A DNA stretch of 64,000 nt from Liolophura sinensis (GCF_032854445.1 NC_088303.1:27041501-27105500), one strand, 5' to 3'; positions 12,301-24,270 are shown, numbered from the stretch's first letter. Notes: a model not told the origin generated them from the letters alone. Made by a program: numbers and translations.

Positions 12301-13908
12301 ATTCGTCTCATACTGAGGATCTTTATAAAGAGATGCCTAAGTAACGCCCTATGCAGCCCACTATGGGAACTTTGCGAAGACTGTAGGTTGTTTACGTGAT
12401 ACAGAACACTCTTTCGACAGTCTAAACTGTAGAGTGGCGATGCCTGAGTATGTGAAATACCATAATGTTTATGCGCTGCGAGTATGGGTTACTTTAAGAC
12501 AACGGCTTTACGCTGATACAGCTTCACAGAAAGCTGAAGGCCGACCTATTAGAAATCACACAAGAACTTTTCCGTTGTTTTTTGTCTTTAAATGGTTATA
12601 TTTAGCTGATCTTTACATCAACCTCTCACTAATCTCGTAAGTCATTTACATTTTTATACTGTAGTATATCAGATGCAAACGCCGTGGAAGGATTTAGTTG
12701 GCATATTACTGGTAATTCCCAGATCTGATGCCACAACACTGATCACCAATCTCAGCAAGGCCAGTAGCAGTTTTAGTTGTTTTATGCAGACGTGATCGGT
12801 GGATCTACTTCATTGTATCAATTTTACACCAGAAATAAAACGTCGAACGTATGAAAATTTTTAAAGCTTGAAGTAGATAATTTGCATGCTGGAATCCAAC
12901 ACAAATCCCAAATCTGTGAGCAACTGCGGGATTTCAGGAACATATTATCATCACTTCGAATTACATTTTGCAGATGGGCATGAGGTAATATATTTGCTTA
13001 TTGCGTCACAGCCTGGTTAGGTGTAATTCAGGCCGAGAATTGCCAGATTGGAATGAAGACATTCCATATAATATACACTAAACTGCCAATCACATTTACC
13101 AATTTGTAGAGTTACTAGTATTACGGACGGACATTTTGAGATTCATTTTCCATGAATGGATTTTGCGGTTCATGGATTGATTGGTTGTTGTTTGACACCA
13201 TACTCCGAAATTTTCTACTTATACACTGGTGGTCTTTTTACTGTAGGAGGAAGGTTGTATTTCAGTTGCGCTTTGATTGCAAGTGTTCATGTATCCAACG
13301 TGGCGAGCTAATTCAAAACACAACGGATATGCATCCCCTAACTTCGCGTTAAGCGGAAACAGACACAATCATGAGGCAAAGTGCCAGAGATTCTGGTTGC
13401 TCTGTCGGTAAAACACCAATCAGATAATGAATCAAATAAATCAATAAAGAGAGGAAGGACGATCTTTGGAAAAATCCACAGAAATCTGTACATCGAAAAA
13501 GACATTCATATATCAGCCGTTAATCAAAATGGATATTCCGACAATGTGATTGCAAGGCAATTCACAGCATGACATTGAGCACAAACCACCAAAGGCCTAA
13601 GGAAGTTTATATACTACAAAATTAGGACAGAATCATACAAAGTCAGCTGGTTTTCATGACGGTGGAAAGACGCTATGTTCTAAGATTTTTCTAGGCGAAT
13701 GCATGAATCAGTATTCAACAAGATGAATAACCATCCTTATCCCCGGGTTAAACGGAATCAGACAAAAGTAGGAAACAGAATGCTGGAGATTGTGGACGCT
13801 CTGTCCATAGTTACGTACAACATAATTTTCTATCTTTGTAAAACTTAAAGAGTTTGATAGGATAAATCGAGGGAAGTTGTTTAGGTACAGAAACAAGTTT
13901 TGTAAAAG

Positions 13909-14187
13909 GTGCGTTTATGGCCATGGCACAATATTACGACATGGACGTATTACAAGTCAACAGTACCACTGAACTATCACATATTTTGCACATACCAAAT
14001 AGTGCATACTAAACAGCGAGCTATTTTACCTACATGCAGAAGTATGATTCATCATCTATATAACGTTCCATGTGGTAAACTGAACTTGATATCACATTCA
14101 CCGTTAAAATGCTCACGCCAAGCCTGTCCATGTTTTAAAGATAATGCGATGAATCAATTTCCATTTCAGCAGCTAATGTTGTCTTAG
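13909..14187 (+). other. Block Q open frame, copy in Z2
   Basis: An open frame of 92 codons in the second inverted unit. It shows the shared pattern YHIFCTYQ, HTKQRAILPTC, LISHSPLK and RQACPCFKDN, ending QQLMLS. Compared with the copy at 51546-51833 over about 25 codons, I count roughly three silent and four amino-acid-changing differences, which does not suggest strong selection on the protein. No known family is recognised. Confidence 0.25.
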
Positions 14188-14279
14188 CGGGTGAGACCAA
14201 CCCGACAGATATGTAAATAATGGTCGTTTAAGAATCACCTGAACGTAAAAGTATGAGAATTAGCTTAAAAACGTCGTGG

Positions 14280-15050
14280 CATTAGAGACGGTTTACATAT
14301 ATATTTGTTTTAATTAATTAGCACTTCACTGAATAAACTTGACACACCAGCTTTTACAGTAATACTTTCAGCCCACCTGATGCAAGTACATTTGTTTTCC
14401 ATTCTGCAGACAAATATCTTGTAGACAAAGGTTTGTTTGCAAATGACTATTATCAAGAGAATATTATACGAATAAAAGCATGTATGATGTGTGATTAAAT
14501 GCAGATGGACAAACCATTTGCAAATGCTAAAGATGTTTGTGGCAACTTCATATAAATCCTACACCCATGTACACGTTGGGTTTTCTGAGTTGCACACTAA
14601 AGGTTCAAATTCCTCAGCTAACTACATGTAGATTAAGGTAAATATAATTAAGACGTATAACAGAGAGAGAGAGCAACCAGAGGAGCGACGACAGTGTGGT
14701 AACTGGTAAATGGTCACACGTAACCTGTGACATATAATCTCTTGTCAATTTACCTCAGTTAAGGTATTATTGTGTTCATGCAAATGCACGAATAGCGGCA
14801 AATTACACGCTACCCATCACCATGGCTTAAGAAAAATTAGGTAAAATAAATGTGAGTGATGTTAATTGCAATTTATTAGACATCACTGATCTAGAATTAC
14901 TCAAAATGCCGTGTTGTCATCACATTTAACATACAATAACATAAAAGCAATACGAGGAACCAGCCATCAAGGGTGCTGACTCCACCAGCAGAATCCTGGT
15001 TTATGTAGGAATAAAATATAATTGAGAGGTACAGCGTAGAGAAAAACTAG
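14280..15050. other. Junction between inverted and direct copies
   Basis: Unit copies to the left run on the minus strand and copies to the right on the plus strand, so the orientation flips inside this interval. I see no palindrome, SINE or gene. It holds AT-rich sequence with a short GAGAGAGAG run at about 14662. Confidence 0.4.
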
Positions 15051-17028
15051 AGCAGCGAGGACAGTATGATATATGGTAAATGGTTGTTTAAATTGTTAGA
15101 AACCATTAATTCAGCTTTGTGCAAAACATATCAGACATTACCTATATGTGGACAAACTGTTCTTTATATGACGTCAGGGTAGTTTGCTAACATATCTTAA
15201 TGATTTAATCCGCTTTATATTCGTCTGATGGTTTTTTTTTAGGCATATTGAAAGGTTATCTCACATAGCAATGAGGGAAGACTGTTTAATGCTTGGTACC
15301 GTGGAAAAGTCCGCTGAACACAGCCATCCTCACTTAGGCATCAGACTAACTATTAAACGTTACAGGCTTAATATTTTCTAGATAAAATCGGCACGTACTT
15401 AGGGCTGTTACCCTAGGAAGACAAATCTTGAAAAGCCATTATCACAATGAAAAAAAGAAACATCCTTAATATTACTGAAAGACACAAGTTTGCGGTAGTA
15501 TTTAATATGGTATCTCCTGTAAAGTTTATTTTTTACGTCAGGACTGATAACAGCAGTTTTCGTGAAGGAGATCTACATGTATGGTGAGAATTACCAGCCA
15601 AAGTGAATATAATGGTGAAAGCAGGGGATTTTATAATATTTACATCTATAGCGGCAGGGTCCGATAATCCGGGTAATTGTTTTTCTGGATCAAAATTATA
15701 TCCCCGGGGCAAACCTCGTATAGTCAGCCACCAAGCCAATCTAATCGCTGCTCAACACGACGCATCGTCTAACAGTTTGCCCTGTGTATAACATAAGAAA
15801 CGTGTATTCTTTACATGAAGGAAATAACTATTCCCTACAGATACCAATTGCATAAGACTGGCAAATGACTGCAGAGCCGGCGATCGCAAAAGTGTTCTAT
15901 CTTTTTATATCAGAACACATAAAACATATGTTAAATATTTTTAATATACATAATACAAATGTAAATGTTGTCATAATGTTCAACTCTGTATAACAATTTC
16001 ATTTAAAAGTCAGTGATTTTTAATTTGGACAGAAATTTCTTGTAAAGGCACTCATTACATGTGGCAAACAATACATTGGGAAGACATATTTAACATTATA
16101 TTCAACGTATGTAAGTTTAACATGTTCATTTTAACAACGAAGGTGGAAAGAGTTGTACATATTTCAACTCTGCATTTCAATATTTGGATGTACACTCACA
16201 TCTGTGTCAGTTTCATTTATTTACGCGTGCATTATACATTGGTTCTGTGAAAACCCACCTTCTTTAACATTTTCTTTAGGTTTGTGTTGGGTTGTTAGCT
16301 GTCAATAATTGCATATTTGGAAATAATGTCTCTCATTCTAGCACCAGTGTTCCACATAGATGGCGTATGCATTATCACGGGTAATATATTAATATTCTAG
16401 TAATTGTAAGTAGACATAAAAAGGACAATGGTTGACAATTTTTTGAGATTATCTTGAAATTCCATTTCACGAAGTTCAGGATGGAAAGCAGGCTAGATTG
16501 GATGTTGAAGAACCTTTTTACTAAGTTTCAACCTGGTCTGCATGAAAGTCATAATAGATCTCGGTGACTCTGACCACATCTGTGAATTAATGACTTTTTG
16601 CACCTTTAATTTAGAGTATTTCAAATCGCTTAGACGCTTTGGCTAATTGGTTGAAAATATTCTGTATAACAGCACTCATTGGTTAGAGTGGAGTTTATAA
16701 TTCCAAATTATCAAAAGCAGACGGTCTGAATTTCTTTCCTAATGTTCACTTTAATAGTACCCAGGAACTTACTCAGTAAACCATTGTGTGTACATGTCAT
16801 GTGTCCAAATTATGTCACCGGTCCAGGCAAAATAAACACCTTTTTTCTTTTTTCATGATTTTAGATTCCATAACAAAATGAATCATATAGTCGTTAATCC
16901 GCGAAATTCTATACTGACACATATCTGAATCTTCTTTGGACATGTCAAAGAGAACTCTACAGCTGTAAACAAAGTAAGCCTGAATCAAATCCATTTTTCA
17001 CGCAAAATTGTCAGTGGATTTACATGAT

Positions 17029-17341
17029 TGTTACTGTAGTCAATACAGATAGGGAGTTGTTGCCCCTTTGCGACTTCCTCGTTCTGTGACGTAGGTGCCA
17101 TGAAAACGACATCGAGTGTCTTTTGGTTGTCACGGCAGCTCAGAACTTGCGTTGTTGCGAGGGTTTGAGGATCCATGGTAGTATGTATTTCTCTGAATTA
17201 GCTCAGATAATGTTTTACGATGTAAACATGTTTATTTTATGTTACCTAAGTGTACAATGAGTGTGAATCTGCGTAGGAGTTGAAGCTATCGATAACTGAC
17301 AGGAGATGTCATAGTTTGTCCACTTTTCGTGACTTTAATGA
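17029..17341 (+). repeat. BEL/Pao 5' LTR
   Basis: Starts TGTTACTGTAGTCAATACAG and ends near GTGACTTTAATGA. It is a direct repeat of 22017-22330. By eye I count seven substitutions and one single-base indel between the two LTRs, about 97 percent identity, so the insertion is moderately recent. Confidence 0.92.
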
Positions 17342-17801
17342 ATTTGTCATTTCCTCATTGCGAACTCACAGCAGCATTCGTCGCACACCGATGCGGTAGC
17401 TCCTGTCATAGTGAAACACCGCACTCCTCACCAGAGTGTAACTACCAGAGTGTAACCACCAGGCTGACTGAGGACGCCGATTTGAGGGATCTTGGAGACA
17501 TTCGTGAGAGAAACAAGACTTTCCAGTGACCTGGGACACTGTGTGAATAAATTAAGGTGTAGACTTTATCAGCTTTACAGACAGCACAGGACTGCATTAT
17601 AGCCGATTACGTGAACAGTTCTCAAGTGACAGCCATGTGAGACGTTCGTTAATTACGGTGTTATTGATAACGGATTGTTTTTCATTCTTTGCATACTTAG
17701 GCAGCATTTGCTGAAGATTTGTAATTCGTAATTAGTTGCATTATCAGGTACTTTGTATACATATTTGTTTGTGTTACTTGTGTGATGTATTCTGTATCAG
17801 T
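17342..17801 (+). other. BEL/Pao untranslated leader
   Basis: The sequence between the 5' LTR and the likely gag start. A 14-bp CCAGAGTGTAACTA/CCAGAGTGTAACCA doubling lies at about 17432-17460. I could not identify a clear primer-binding site. Confidence 0.55.
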
Positions 17802-19290
17802 ATGAGTGAATTTGATGCATTTCACGAAGTTGTAAACATGGATAGTGTTACTGATGGTGTGCAGAGTAATCAGGCTCATGGGGAGGTAGAACCTGACGAC
17901 AGGCGTCGAGCCAAGCCTACCGAGATATTTGGTAGTTGGCAGACGAGCCAGCGTGAGCACAATTTTAAGACACCAGTATCAGCTTGGAGAAAATGTGCCA
18001 ATAAGGTGCAAATTTGTATGTGTGATACAAAGGATTTGTCAGTATTAAGAAAAGAACGTGACTCTCTGAATAATGTTATCGAGTGTGTGACTAAAGATTA
18101 TGAGCAGCTGAAGTTATCTCTTGGTCGTTTTGACATTTGTAATGAAGCCTATGCAAAGTTTGATAAAATTGAAGAAAACAATTTGCAACTTGTTAAAGAG
18201 ATTACTGAATGTATTCGTAACCTTGAATCAGATAAGCTAAAAGGTATATCTAGAAAAGGATCGGTATTATCTAAGAGTTTGTCTAAAGGATCCAGTGCCT
18301 CAAAGCGGTTGAAACAGCAACCCAGGCAGCCATGTTGAAATCAAAACTTAAGTCTATTGATTCAGAAGCTCAAAACGGTTAGAGCTAGACAGAATCACCA
18401 CCCTTAAGGAGTTCGATATGGCTCAAGCCAAACTTGAAGTTATTGCTGAAGCAGAAGCAGGTGTTTGTGATTTTGATACATCAATATCTCCACGAACAAT
18501 TTCGTGGAGATATTGATGTATCATGTATACCGAAGTTTGACTTAGTGCAAGAGTACTGAAGTTCTCAACAGGTTACGTCTGAAAATGTAAAGCAGTCCGA
18601 CTGGTATGTTAACTGTGCAGATTTACCTGCAGTTACAAGGTCGCCACCACTGCAGGGTGCCCAAGATAGCATCCAGAGATGGTACCGCTTTACGCAAATA
18701 CGCAGATTTCTTGCGACAGTGCCAGTCAGCTATGCGGACAGTTCTGAGTTTTAATGTTCGGAATGACGACCGGGAGAATCAAAAATTGCTGTCAAAACTT
18801 CCAGAGTGATTAATACTGCGCTGAATTAGAGTGGTCGCTGAGTACAGGGACAGGTTTAAGTCGTTTCCCACATTCGGCGAGTTTGTTGCGTTTGTAGCCA
18901 AAGAAGCGGAAATCGCTTGTGATCCGGTATTGCAACTGCACAAAGAAACTACGGAAGGTGGAGCTGGGAAGTCTCAGGGTAATTACAGTAAGAATAAACC
19001 ACCTGGGGCACGTACTCTTTCTACTGGTGCGAATGAATGCCGTGACGATGAAAAGGTGGACAAAACGGCCATGATTTGTCTCTACTGCGAAAAACGGCAT
19101 CATCTGGACGACTGTAGAGGCTTTTTTACAACGATCTTTGACTGATAAGAAGGAGTTTGCTAAGGACAATCGGCTTTGTTTTGGTTGTCTTGGAGCCGAT
19201 CACAGAGCTAAGTTTTGTAAACAAAGGATTACATGCAAGGCGTGTGGTAAGCGACATCCTACTTCGCTGCATGGATATTAGAATGGAAGC
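17802..19290 (+). pseudogene. BEL/Pao gag, disrupted
   Basis: Gag forms the retrotransposon particle and binds its RNA. The start is placed at the ATG at 17802 (MSEFDAFHEV). The first segment runs to a stop at 18338 and includes a region of likely coiled coil. The middle, 18340-18600, is broken and contains a large perfect hairpin. Gag-like sequence resumes at about 18680-18809 (FLRQCQSAM, ENQKLLSKLP) and 18831-19145. The nucleocapsid end has a CX2CX3HX4C zinc knuckle at about 19075-19120, then a CX2CX4HX4C knuckle and a CKACGKRH cluster at about 19171-19275. The last two are in another frame, reached through a T-run at about 19124-19129 that looks one base too long. A stop follows at about 19277. 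The gene cannot give a full product. Confidence 0.88.
18474..18523. repeat. Perfect 23-bp inverted repeat in gag
   Basis: Arms at 18474-18496 and 18501-18523 are exact reverse complements (TGATACATCAATATCTCC... outward) separated by the 4-nt loop CAAT. Together they form a 50-bp near-perfect palindrome. It falls in the broken stretch of gag and is not a usual element of BEL gag genes, so it probably arose by a local copy-back event. Confidence 0.95.
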
Positions 19291-19394
19291 AATAACCAAG
19301 CTAATAAGGATGAGTCCATTGTGACAAAACCAGTTTGTTCCACATCTTCTCACACAAGAGTAACCCACATGAATCACTGTGGTAGCGCAAGTAA

Positions 19395-19856
19395 ATGTAC
19401 GATAATGGTAAAGAGCGAATGGTATACGCGTTACTGGACACGCAATCGGACACCACCTTTATTTTGGATAAAACCAGGGAAGAACTTGGACTACTGGGAG
19501 TAGATGCGAAGTTACTGTTGTCGACTATGTCTGCAGATAAGCAGTTGATGGAAAGCAGCAGAATAGATGGATTAAACGTCCGAGGATTTGATAGTTCACA
19601 GAAGATTCAGCTTCCCTCAGTATATTCTAGAGAGATTATGCCGGCAAACAGATCACACATACCGACACCAGAAGTTGCGTTGAGATGGCCTCATCTTCAC
19701 AAGATTGCAGACAAGATTTTGCCCCTTAGTGACGTGGAGGTGGGTCTCCTCATTGGATACAATTGCCCTCGCGCACTGGTACTGCGAGATGTAATTCCGC
19801 CAAATGAGGATCATGAACCTTATGGGCAGAAGACCGACTTAGGTCGGTATAGTTGA
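19395..19856 (+). pseudogene. BEL/Pao aspartic protease region
   Basis: The 5' part of pol, encoding a retropepsin-like protease that would process the polyprotein. The active-site motif appears as ALLDTQSD at about 19428-19451, where a DSG or DTG-type triad is usual. The second position is kept but the third reads Gln. A conserved downstream LLIGYNCPRALV segment at about 19746-19781 matches this family. The open stretch ends in a stop at 19854-19856. Pol-like sequence goes on in another frame. Confidence 0.8.
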
Positions 19857-21465
19857 CTCAAGGTTCAGTGAATCTGGAGCTGATTCCATCGGTCTTAGCC
19901 ACAGGATTCTGACAAACGAAGTTCCGGCAGATTTGTCTGTGGACGACATTGAAAGAAAAAGGATATCCGTCTGTTGTGATCCATTCCGTACGGTCAGCGG
20001 TTAAGGAGACAATTAATCCCAATACAGCCACCAGAATGATGGAGCTAGATTTTAGCGAACACAAGTACGCCGAAGGGTACTCTTCTGACGATCGTTTGTT
20101 CCTGAAGAAGGTAGAAAATGGCATTAGACTTTGTGATATAGTTTGGTATATCCCGCAACATGGAGTATACCACTGGAAAAGACCGAGCAAAATTGGCGTA
20201 GTTTCTAGATCTACAAAGGCCAATCATTGAATGATCGTCTGTTGCAAGGTCCAGATCTTACAAATTCACTGACAGGCGTTCTGTGCAGATTCAGACAAGA
20301 TTCAGTCGCGTTTATCTTGGATATTGAACAAATGTTCTTTCAGATCAGGGTCAAGTCAGAACATGGCATCTTTCTGAGATTTCTTTGGTGAAGTGACGAT
20401 AACCTCAGCGGTGATCCCATCGTGATGCGGATGACGGTGCACCTTTTTGGAGCTGTCTCTTCTCCTTCCTGTGCGACCTTTGGTCTGAAGGAAACGGCCA
20501 AAAGAAACGAAGAGAAGTATGGAAAGGATGCCGCAGATTTTATCACGCATGACTTCTATGTCGATGATGGGCTGAAATCGATCGCTTCCGCTGAGAAAGC
20601 CATCAACCTGATTGACAGAAGCATGGCCATGTGTGCCGAAGGAGGTTTGCGTCTCCACAAGTTTGTCTCCAATTCAAGAGAAGTCTTAGCTGCAGTCCCT
20701 TCAGTAAATCAGGCAAAAGGCATACAGAGCCTGGATCTTATGTTTGAACCTTTACCGGTTGAAACAGCACTTGGAGTACAGTGGTGTATCGAATCGGATG
20801 CGTTCTGGTTCAGGATTACCTTGCAGGATAAGCCTCTTACAAGACGTGGTATCTTATCTACTGTATCTTCCATCTACGACCCCCTAGGATTTGCCGCCCC
20901 AGTTGTTCTGTTAGGGAAGCAGATACTACAAGAGTTATATCGAGATGGTCTAGATTGGGACAGTCCGTTGCCAGACTCTGTGCGTCCAAAATGAGAGAGC
21001 TGGAGAAATGATTTGTTTCATCTAGAGAAGGTTTGCGTGCAGCGCTGTGTGAAACCAGCTAACTTTGGTCAAGTTCGTTCGGCAGAGCTCCACAGTTTTT
21101 CAGATGCCTGTAATAGTGGTTACGGCCAGTGTACCTACTTGCGGCTCACAGATGATAGACAACAAGTGCATTGCTCGTTTATGATGGGTAAAGCCAGGGT
21201 TACCCCTATGAAGCACGTTACCATCCCCAGACTCGAGTTGACTGCCGCTCTCGTGTCAGCCAAGATTAGTGCCTTCTTGAAGCGGGAGCTGGAGTTTGAG
21301 GATATCCAGAAATACTTCTGGACTGACAGCAAAGTGGTACTGGGGTATGTTACGAACGATGCTCGCAGATTCCATGTGTTCGTCGCGAATCGTGTGCAGC
21401 AGATAAGGGAATTAAGCGAATTAAGCACAATGGCGGCACATACCCACAGACGAGAATCCAGCTGA
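19857..21465 (+). pseudogene. BEL/Pao reverse transcriptase and RNase H start
   Basis: The linker 19857-20223 is multiply frameshifted but keeps a DFSEHKYAEGYSSDD-like motif. From about 20224 one frame carries the reverse transcriptase palm. It has [15 protein letters not shown], then DIEQMFFQI with the first catalytic Asp, then SSPSCATFGLK, and the active-site YVDD at 20557-20568. An in-frame TGA at 20389-20391 interrupts it. A second TGA at 20992-20994 follows the thumb/connection part (YDPLGFAAPVVL). The frame continues to 21465 with an RNase H-like section (HSFSDACNSGYG, IPRLELTAAL, FWTDSKVVL). Part of the fingers region appears missing near 20150-20220. The gene is non-functional as it stands. 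Confidence 0.9.
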
Positions 21466-22009
21466 CGAAGCATCGCGAGGGTTGAGTGCTAAACAGTTCG
21501 TAAAGTCATCTAGGTGGATATGTGGCCCAGCCTTTCTCAGGGAGATGAGGATTCCAGGCTTGGATATTGAGACTCTGGAGATCTTACGTGACCAGAACGA
21601 CCCAGAAGTTAAAAGAGTCACGACGGGGGCCATTCGGGCTAGCACGTCTGATGATTTTTCTCTTGAACGGTTCCAATACTTTTCCAACTGGTATCGTCTG
21701 AAGACAGCGGTGGCTGTTTGTCTTAGACTCAAGTCTCGTCTACAAGATCGCAAGGTGAAGATTAACCAATGCCAAAGCCCGGCGAAGTTCATTGATGAGT
21801 ATGAGCCAGTAAATAGTGAGGATCTCGAGAAGGCTGAAAATGTTATTCTGAAGTTGGTGCAAAGAGAATCGTTTTCGTCGGATATCAAAGTCCTTGAATC
21901 GGTGCATAAGAGCGGGAAATCGACGAGGCAAACGGAGAAAGATCTCAAGAGAATTTTAAAAGGCACAAGTTCTGTATTTTTTTTGGGAAATAAGAACAGT
22001 CTTATTTAG
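21431..22009 (+). pseudogene. BEL/Pao RNase H end and pre-integrase region
   Basis: The pol frame shifts at about 21425-21431 and continues with the conserved NPADEASRG motif that closes the RNase H region. About 170 codons follow, with a WICGPAFL segment and a lysine- and glutamate-rich linker. The frame ends at 22009, eight bases before the 3' LTR. In complete BEL/Pao elements this point is followed by the zinc-binding and DDE integrase domains, which are absent here. Confidence 0.85.
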
Positions 22010-22016
22010 GGAGGTA

Positions 22017-22330
22017 TGTTACTGTAGTCAATACAGATAGGGAGTTGTTGCCCCTTTGCGACTTCCTCGTTCTGTGACGTAGGTGCCATGAAAACGACAT
22101 CGAGTGTCTTTTGGTTGTCACGGCAGCTCAGAACTTGCGTTGTTGCGAGGTTTTGAGGATCCATGGTGGTATGTATTTCTCTGAATTAGCTCAAATATTG
22201 TTTTCACGATGTAAACATGTTTATTTTATGTTACCTAAGTGTACAGTGAGTGTGAATCTGCGTAGGAGTTGAAGCTATCGATAACTGACTGGAGATGTCA
22301 CAGTTTGTCCACTTTTCGTGACTTTAATGA
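22017..22330 (+). repeat. BEL/Pao 3' LTR
   Basis: A direct repeat of the 5' LTR, starting TGTTACTGTAG and ending near GTGACTTTAATGA before flanking CGTAAATTCAG. Copy A of the host repeat resumes to its right. Confidence 0.92.
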
Positions 22331-22721
22331 CGTAAATTCAGATATACGATTGTGCGCTAAATATAATATCGTTCTTTGTTTTTAGTTTCACGTGTAAGGA
22401 GCTTTTTGAACTGGATTGATGTATGGTTTTGCGGAGCGTGCGAATTTGCTCAAACGGTGTACTTACACAACGAGTAACAGTTCTAATAAAGCAGCAGTAA
22501 TCAACTTAATGGTTGACTGTAGCCAAGCCCTGAAAAACTGTACAGTTGGCATAAATGACCACTGAATGTATTTTCCCCACCTTCACCATATGTAAACATA
22601 CCTGCACGAAACTCTTATCAGGCCTATTGGGAAAGGTTTTCTAGTTTTGGCGAGGAAGACATGTGCAGCTGGTAGGGAGGAATTAAGATTTTTTATATCT
22701 TCTAGTGCCTCATTAGGAAAT

Positions 22722-22748
22722 GATTTTCTTCTACGCCAGAAGAAAATC
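22722..22748. repeat. Small perfect hairpin
   Basis: The 11-bp arms GATTTTCTTCT and AGAAGAAAATC flank the loop ACGCC. The corresponding part of inverted copy Z2, at about 9583-9605, has no second arm, so the hairpin seems to have formed by a short local inversion-duplication in copy A. Confidence 0.75.
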
Positions 22749-24270
22749 AAACGTGTTGAATGCTATTGGTACAAAAAAATCTACCAAAATCAGAATAACA
22801 GATATGTTATTGCTCCGTGGAGATAAAACCAGACAAGCAGATAACATGTCCTATAGTAAATAACTGTGACTGTGTCAGGCGATCGTCGCAATCTGCAGCC
22901 TTCTCAAGCCCTTACACCACTGGAATCTGTATTGATCACGTTAGAGCCTGCAACTGTTACGTCATAAAGCCAGAAAGGCAGACCACATACAATGAAGTTT
23001 ACGATGTACGTTTTACTATTCAACACACGTATATCATCTTGTGCCAGTATGAAAAAGCTTGTAGTCATATGAGATACCATGATATAGAATTGTCTTAATC
23101 TATTTCTCTGCTCTCGTAGATTGAAACTAACCCTCAAGCCATTAGACAATATGATATGTCCTTGATCACAATCGAAAACACTACACCAGCCAGACGTTTG
23201 TTGGCATGTTATCTTTCACTGAGCTGAGTCTCGACCAGTTGTGATGAATTGACCTTGGCTAGGCCTTGGCAAGCTTCATCCCGATGTCTTACCCAAACAA
23301 ATTGATGCAGCCGACCCACGTCTCTCCACTCGTGGGTTCGTTTTACTGACCGTTTTTACTGACTGTCCATTTAAACCGCGTGTTGTATTTAGGTAGGTAT
23401 TTGTTGGTATTTTTCATTTTAACGTCAATACATGTTGTGACATTTTAATCATAGCGTAAACGTCCCGAAAATCGAAAAACCTGCCAGTTAGCAGCTGTTA
23501 ACATGAGGAGAGGAAGGGCAGTCGTGGACACACGCAACAGAGTTTATTGATAAAAAACTCTACACTGATACATTTTGCGTAAATGTCCTGCTTAATTGAG
23601 AGGTTATTTATATTGTATGATCCCTTTTAGCTATTTTGCGCCCTTCCAGTAATTTAATCTATCATATGCTTCTATTGGCAGTATTGTAAGATTTTGGACA
23701 TTTTTGGTAGTAGAAACAGAACATTAAACTTGTGATATTTTTTCTAGGATTCAAAATGTGAAGTCGGGAAAATGCCACACTGACCATTTCACTGCAAACT
23801 TGTTGAGCTTAATAGGTTTGTCAATGCGTACCACTATAGACCGCTTAGTTCGTGACAGCAATGACCATGAGAGGCACTATCACAAGTCACGAACGGGTGC
23901 TTGTGTGATTAGTTAGACGAAAACAGTAAAAATTACTCTAGTCAAAAAACCTGAGAAAATGTTAGGTCCGACTGACATATGCTGGTGTGGTGTGTAATAC
24001 ATGTACTGTTCTGATATGTAATTTAATCGACCAAAACTCCCTTGTTTGCTGTTCTTTTCATCTTCCTCAGCTAGAAATTAGATTAGACATACGTAATAAC
24101 TGAGGTCATTCAACAAAAAAGCCCTTTTTTTCTCATAAGATTTTCATTTCCGATGTGACTAATTTGTCAAATTGCACCTGGATGCGAAGGACTAAAAAAA
24201 ACGATTGATCATTATTCTCACTCATTTCTGATTTAAGAAACTTAAACCGTCACAGACACACATACCTGAT

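Larger units (their letters stand above)
7340..14280 (-). repeat. Inverted copy Z2 of the ~11.5-kb unit
   Basis: Reverse-complement landmarks run in order. Bases 7345-7790 match 42790-43250 and 53030-53480. The match continues past the Tc1 insertion at 9318. Bases 9540-9700 match 22690-22800. Bases 9880-10140 match 41520-41800. Bases 11830-12400 match the 40700-40950 region and its Z counterpart at 1730-2330. Bases 13900-14230 match 39700-40050. Bases 10430-11800 appear to carry extra sequence not seen in the other copies. No intact gene is visible. An open frame at 11115-11498 (127 codons) in a locally GC-richer patch is not recognisable as any protein. Confidence 0.75.
17029..22330 (+). mobile_element. 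BEL/Pao LTR retrotransposon, integrase-less
   Basis: About 5.3 kb bounded by direct LTRs of about 312 bp. The internal region reads gag, protease, reverse transcriptase and RNase H in the order typical of BEL/Pao elements, all on the plus strand and all broken by frameshifts or stops. No integrase domain lies between the RNase H region and the 3' LTR, so a segment is missing. A purine-rich AGGGAGGTA sits directly before the 3' LTR and may be the polypurine tract. Flanking bases ATGAT on the left and ATGAC near the right end hint at a worn 5-bp target duplication, but the exact right edge is uncertain. The insertion lies inside repeat copy A. Confidence 0.92.

Noticed and set aside
20356-20658. 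Minus-strand open frames across the pol region
   Set aside because: Antisense to the reverse transcriptase, which explains the open frames.
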